Shown here one piece after another: positions 12,655 to 14,617 of a DNA stretch of 14,617 bases. The notes beneath the pieces are model-generated. The model made no database searches. It was not told where the DNA came from and was given only the letters and a program-made list of their open reading frames with translations. A program made the translations under genes and the position numbers. The DNA comes from Rhodospirillaceae bacterium UBA6608 (lineage in GTDB: Bacteria > Pseudomonadota > Alphaproteobacteria > Rhodospirillales_A > Casp-alpha2), in assembly GCA_002433335.1 (NCBI GenBank), contig DJHY01000122.1, positions 1 to 14,617 of the forward strand. Reading direction: 5' to 3'. Every line of letters begins with the position of its first letter. The first letter of the stretch is position 1.

Positions 12655-14616
12655 TTGCGCAGTCGACCGTCCGACGCAAACCGGGCCCAGGCATTGAGCA
12701 CGAAGAAACTGCAATTCCGGGACAAAGACATCATCTTCCGCGAGGGGGATCCGGCGACGCGCGCCTTCACCATCATTTCCGGCCGGGTCGAATTGGTGAC
12801 CGAAAGCGACGGCAAGGAGAAGCACATGGGCCTGTTGGGACCCGGCAAAACCCTTGGCGAAGCCGATGTGAAGCGAGGCCGCCATCAGGCCACGGCGATC
12901 GCCGCCGGAACGGTCACCCTGCGCCCCTTGGACCAACAAGCCCTGGCCCTGGTCAAAGCACCCGCAAAAGGAAGCGGCGGACTGTTGGGGCGGCTGTTGA
13001 TGCCGCTGACCCAAGGTGCGGTCGCCGGGGGGGCGCAACGCCGCTTTTCCCTGTTCGGATGGTTCCGGCGCATCAAGGAAGCCAGCCAACCCGCCGACCC
13101 GACCCGCGTTGAAATTCGAGTGACCGCGCTAAAACGGGACAACGCCGATGCCGAGGCGGAGACGCCCATTGCCGCGGACGGCGCGGCGTTGCCCGAGGAT
13201 TTGATCATCGAGGCTTTCGAAGGGTTGGAAGGTGTCCGCGCCCGGGCATTGAAGAAACCCGTGGCCCTGCCCGACGACACGGAAGACGAAGGAGCCTTCA
13301 ACCGGCTGCATTGGGCCGCTCGGCAGGCCTTGGCCCAGGCCGAGGCGGATTTGCTGGTCGGATATGAAACCGCGCCCGACGGCAAACGCCTGATCCTGCG
13401 CTTCCTGCCCCTGGGCATTCAGAACGAGGATGCGCCCGGCCTGTTTCATCCGGCCCAGACCCTGGCTCTTCCCGAAGCGCCGGATGCCCCGCTTGCCGCC
13501 CTGGCCGCCGCCGCGGCATTGGCCGCGACCGTGCCGCTGACCGATGTGAAGAAAAATCGCCTGGCGCATGTATTGCCGCAGGCCATGGAACGCGCGGCCG
13601 AGGCCGTGACGGCCCTGGACCAGGTCAACGGCATGAGCGACCGCGACAAGATTTCCGCCCGGCTGTTCTATGCGAACTTGCTGACCTTGGGCTCCGCCCC
13701 GTCGGGCCAGTTGGAGAACTTCCGCACGGCGGCGGACATCTACAGCAAGGCCATCAATGACCTGCAAAGCGATGCCGATGCCCTGGACCGCGCGGTCGCC
13801 CAACGTTCCCTGGGTGCGATCCTGCCGGTTTTGGCGCCCGAATGGGAAACCCTGGAAATGCCGGTCGACGACGACCAGAAGGCGGCGGGGCCCCTGGCTC
13901 AGGCCGTCGAACTGTTGGACGCCGCCGCCGAATACTTCACCCGCGAAACCCATCCCAAGGAATGGGCAGCCCTGCAAAGCCGATTGGGCCATGTCTGCTA
14001 CCGGATCGACGCCCAGGAAGGCGACCAGGACCTGTTGAAGAAGTCGCTGAACCACTATCAGGCGGCGCTTCAGGTCTTCAACCGCGTCGACCATCCCATG
14101 CGCTGGGCCGAGGTCATGAACAACATCGGACAGGCGGCGGCGATCCTGGGCGAACAGTTGAAGTCCGTCGAGTTGTTCGAAAAAGCGATCGAGGCCTGTT
14201 CCAGCGCCCTGGAAGTTCGCCAGAAGCTGACCCACCCCCTGCTTTGGGCCGCAACCCAGAACAACTTGGGATCGGGCTTGTTCATGCTGGCCAAACTGAC
14301 CCACGATCCGGCTCAGTTGGAAGCCGCCCGCGAGGCGTTCTCGCTGGCCAAAAGCGTGTACGAATCACGCGGCGCGCACCGGCTGACATTGATCACTGAA
14401 AAGAACTTGTCCCGGGTCGAGCGCCTGCTGCAGATCGCCGGACCGAAATCCAAGTCGAAAGCGCCGCCGCCGCTACCGTGGGAGCCTCGCGACTACGCGC
14501 CGCATCTGGCGTCGGACGATACCGACGACGATGACGACGACAACGCCCCGCGCGAAGAACGGCGCGAACAAGCCGGGCAAACCGCGACTGAAAGCACCCC
14601 GGCGAAGGACGGATGA
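12655..14616 (+). CDS. Cyclic-nucleotide-binding-like domain fused to TPR-like repeats
   Basis: 653-residue, probably cytosolic protein. Residues 18-100 form a cyclic-nucleotide-binding-like barrel ('KDIIFREGDPATRAFTIISG', then 'LGPGKTLGEAD'). The phosphate-binding cassette keeps Gly68-Glu69 but is one residue short, and the expected arginine position holds His77, so ligand binding is doubtful. Residues 130-330 have no recognised domain, apart from an Ala-rich helix at 279-292. Residues 330-590 are alpha-helical TPR-like repeats with the recurring pattern 'HP..WA..Q..LG' at about 433, 480 and 527, a 47-residue period. The tail has an Asp run (621-629) and is charged. No enzymatic or DNA-binding domain is seen. 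The frame opens at 12586; TTG 12655 is the first usable start, TTG 12694 the alternative, and neither has a clear ribosome site. Confidence 0.85.
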   Translation: MRSRPSDANRAQALSTKKLQFRDKDIIFREGDPATRAFTIISGRVELVTESDGKEKHMGLLGPGKTLGEADVKRGRHQATAIAAGTVTLRPLDQQALALVKAPAKGSGGLLGRLLMPLTQGAVAGGAQRRFSLFGWFRRIKEASQPADPTRVEIRVTALKRDNADAEAETPIAADGAALPEDLIIEAFEGLEGVRARALKKPVALPDDTEDEGAFNRLHWAARQALAQAEADLLVGYETAPDGKRLILRFLPLGIQNEDAPGLFHPAQTLALPEAPDAPLAALAAAAALAATVPLTDVKKNRLAHVLPQAMERAAEAVTALDQVNGMSDRDKISARLFYANLLTLGSAPSGQLENFRTAADIYSKAINDLQSDADALDRAVAQRSLGAILPVLAPEWETLEMPVDDDQKAAGPLAQAVELLDAAAEYFTRETHPKEWAALQSRLGHVCYRIDAQEGDQDLLKKSLNHYQAALQVFNRVDHPMRWAEVMNNIGQAAAILGEQLKSVELFEKAIEACSSALEVRQKLTHPLLWAATQNNLGSGLFMLAKLTHDPAQLEAAREAFSLAKSVYESRGAHRLTLITEKNLSRVERLLQIAGPKSKSKAPPPLPWEPRDYAPHLASDDTDDDDDDNAPREERREQAGQTATESTPAKDG

Positions 14617-14617
14617 T

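Noticed and set aside
13129..14304. A 391-codon minus-strand frame opposite the CNB-TPR gene.
   Set aside because: The plus-strand frame has an interpretable domain layout and repeat period, while the minus frame is Gly/Gln/Arg-rich low-information sequence.
1..14617. Mobile elements, CRISPR arrays, tRNA or rRNA genes, toxin-antitoxin or defence genes.
   Set aside because: No transposase or integrase motif, no spaced direct repeats, no tRNA-like fold and no change in base composition that would mark an insertion were seen by eye on either strand.

Overview
The window is a GC-rich, gene-dense stretch of bacterial chromosome. The argD-argF-hslO order, an ArsC/YfgD-type reductase, an alphaproteobacterial-style RecX, a TPR protein with a glycosyltransferase-like C-terminus, and TTG or GTG starts with few AT-rich gaps suggest an alphaproteobacterium, most likely a Rhodospirillales-type organism (inference; no rRNA or other taxonomic marker is present). 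I see no tRNA, rRNA, CRISPR array, insertion sequence, integrase or phage gene, and no gap of more than about 200 bases. Nothing marks an imported island; this looks like core or near-core chromosome.

Left part, minus strand. A secreted PepSY-domain protein (319-594) is coupled by a TGATG stop-start overlap to a cytochrome b561 gene that runs off the left edge (1-319). Then come a LysE/RhtB-type exporter (738-1328) and a lipoprotein of unknown function (1384-1980). The best-defined operon is argD-argF-GNAT-hslO (5902 down to 2075). It has an ATGA overlap between argD and argF, a 15-base gap before the acetyltransferase, and an 8-base overlap into hslO. It makes two arginine-pathway enzymes, an unassigned acetyltransferase and the redox chaperone Hsp33. 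Its leader holds a good sigma-70 promoter with a perfect DnaA box in the spacer, followed by an intrinsic terminator before argD.

Middle. An ABC-2 permease (6078-6920, minus) and recX (6944-7558, plus) diverge from a 23-base gap. recX converges on a secreted protein of unknown function (7571-8260, minus). Diverging from that is a plus-strand pair, an MscS-type mechanosensitive channel (8374-9528) and an ArsC-family reductase (9580-9918), closed by a textbook terminator at 9931-9956.

Right part, envelope-flavoured. A TPR/glycosyltransferase-fold protein (10136-11581, plus) has a structured upstream region. It converges on a PagL-type lipid A 3-O-deacylase with an intact His-Ser-Glu triad and an unusual Pro/Ala-rich segment (11601-12458, minus). 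Last is a 653-residue fusion of an N-terminal cyclic-nucleotide-binding-like domain and C-terminal TPR-like repeats (12655-14616, plus); its stop codon overlaps a possible next start at the window edge. This fusion protein and the argD leader are the most interesting items. I do not see a clear previously undescribed multi-gene system.
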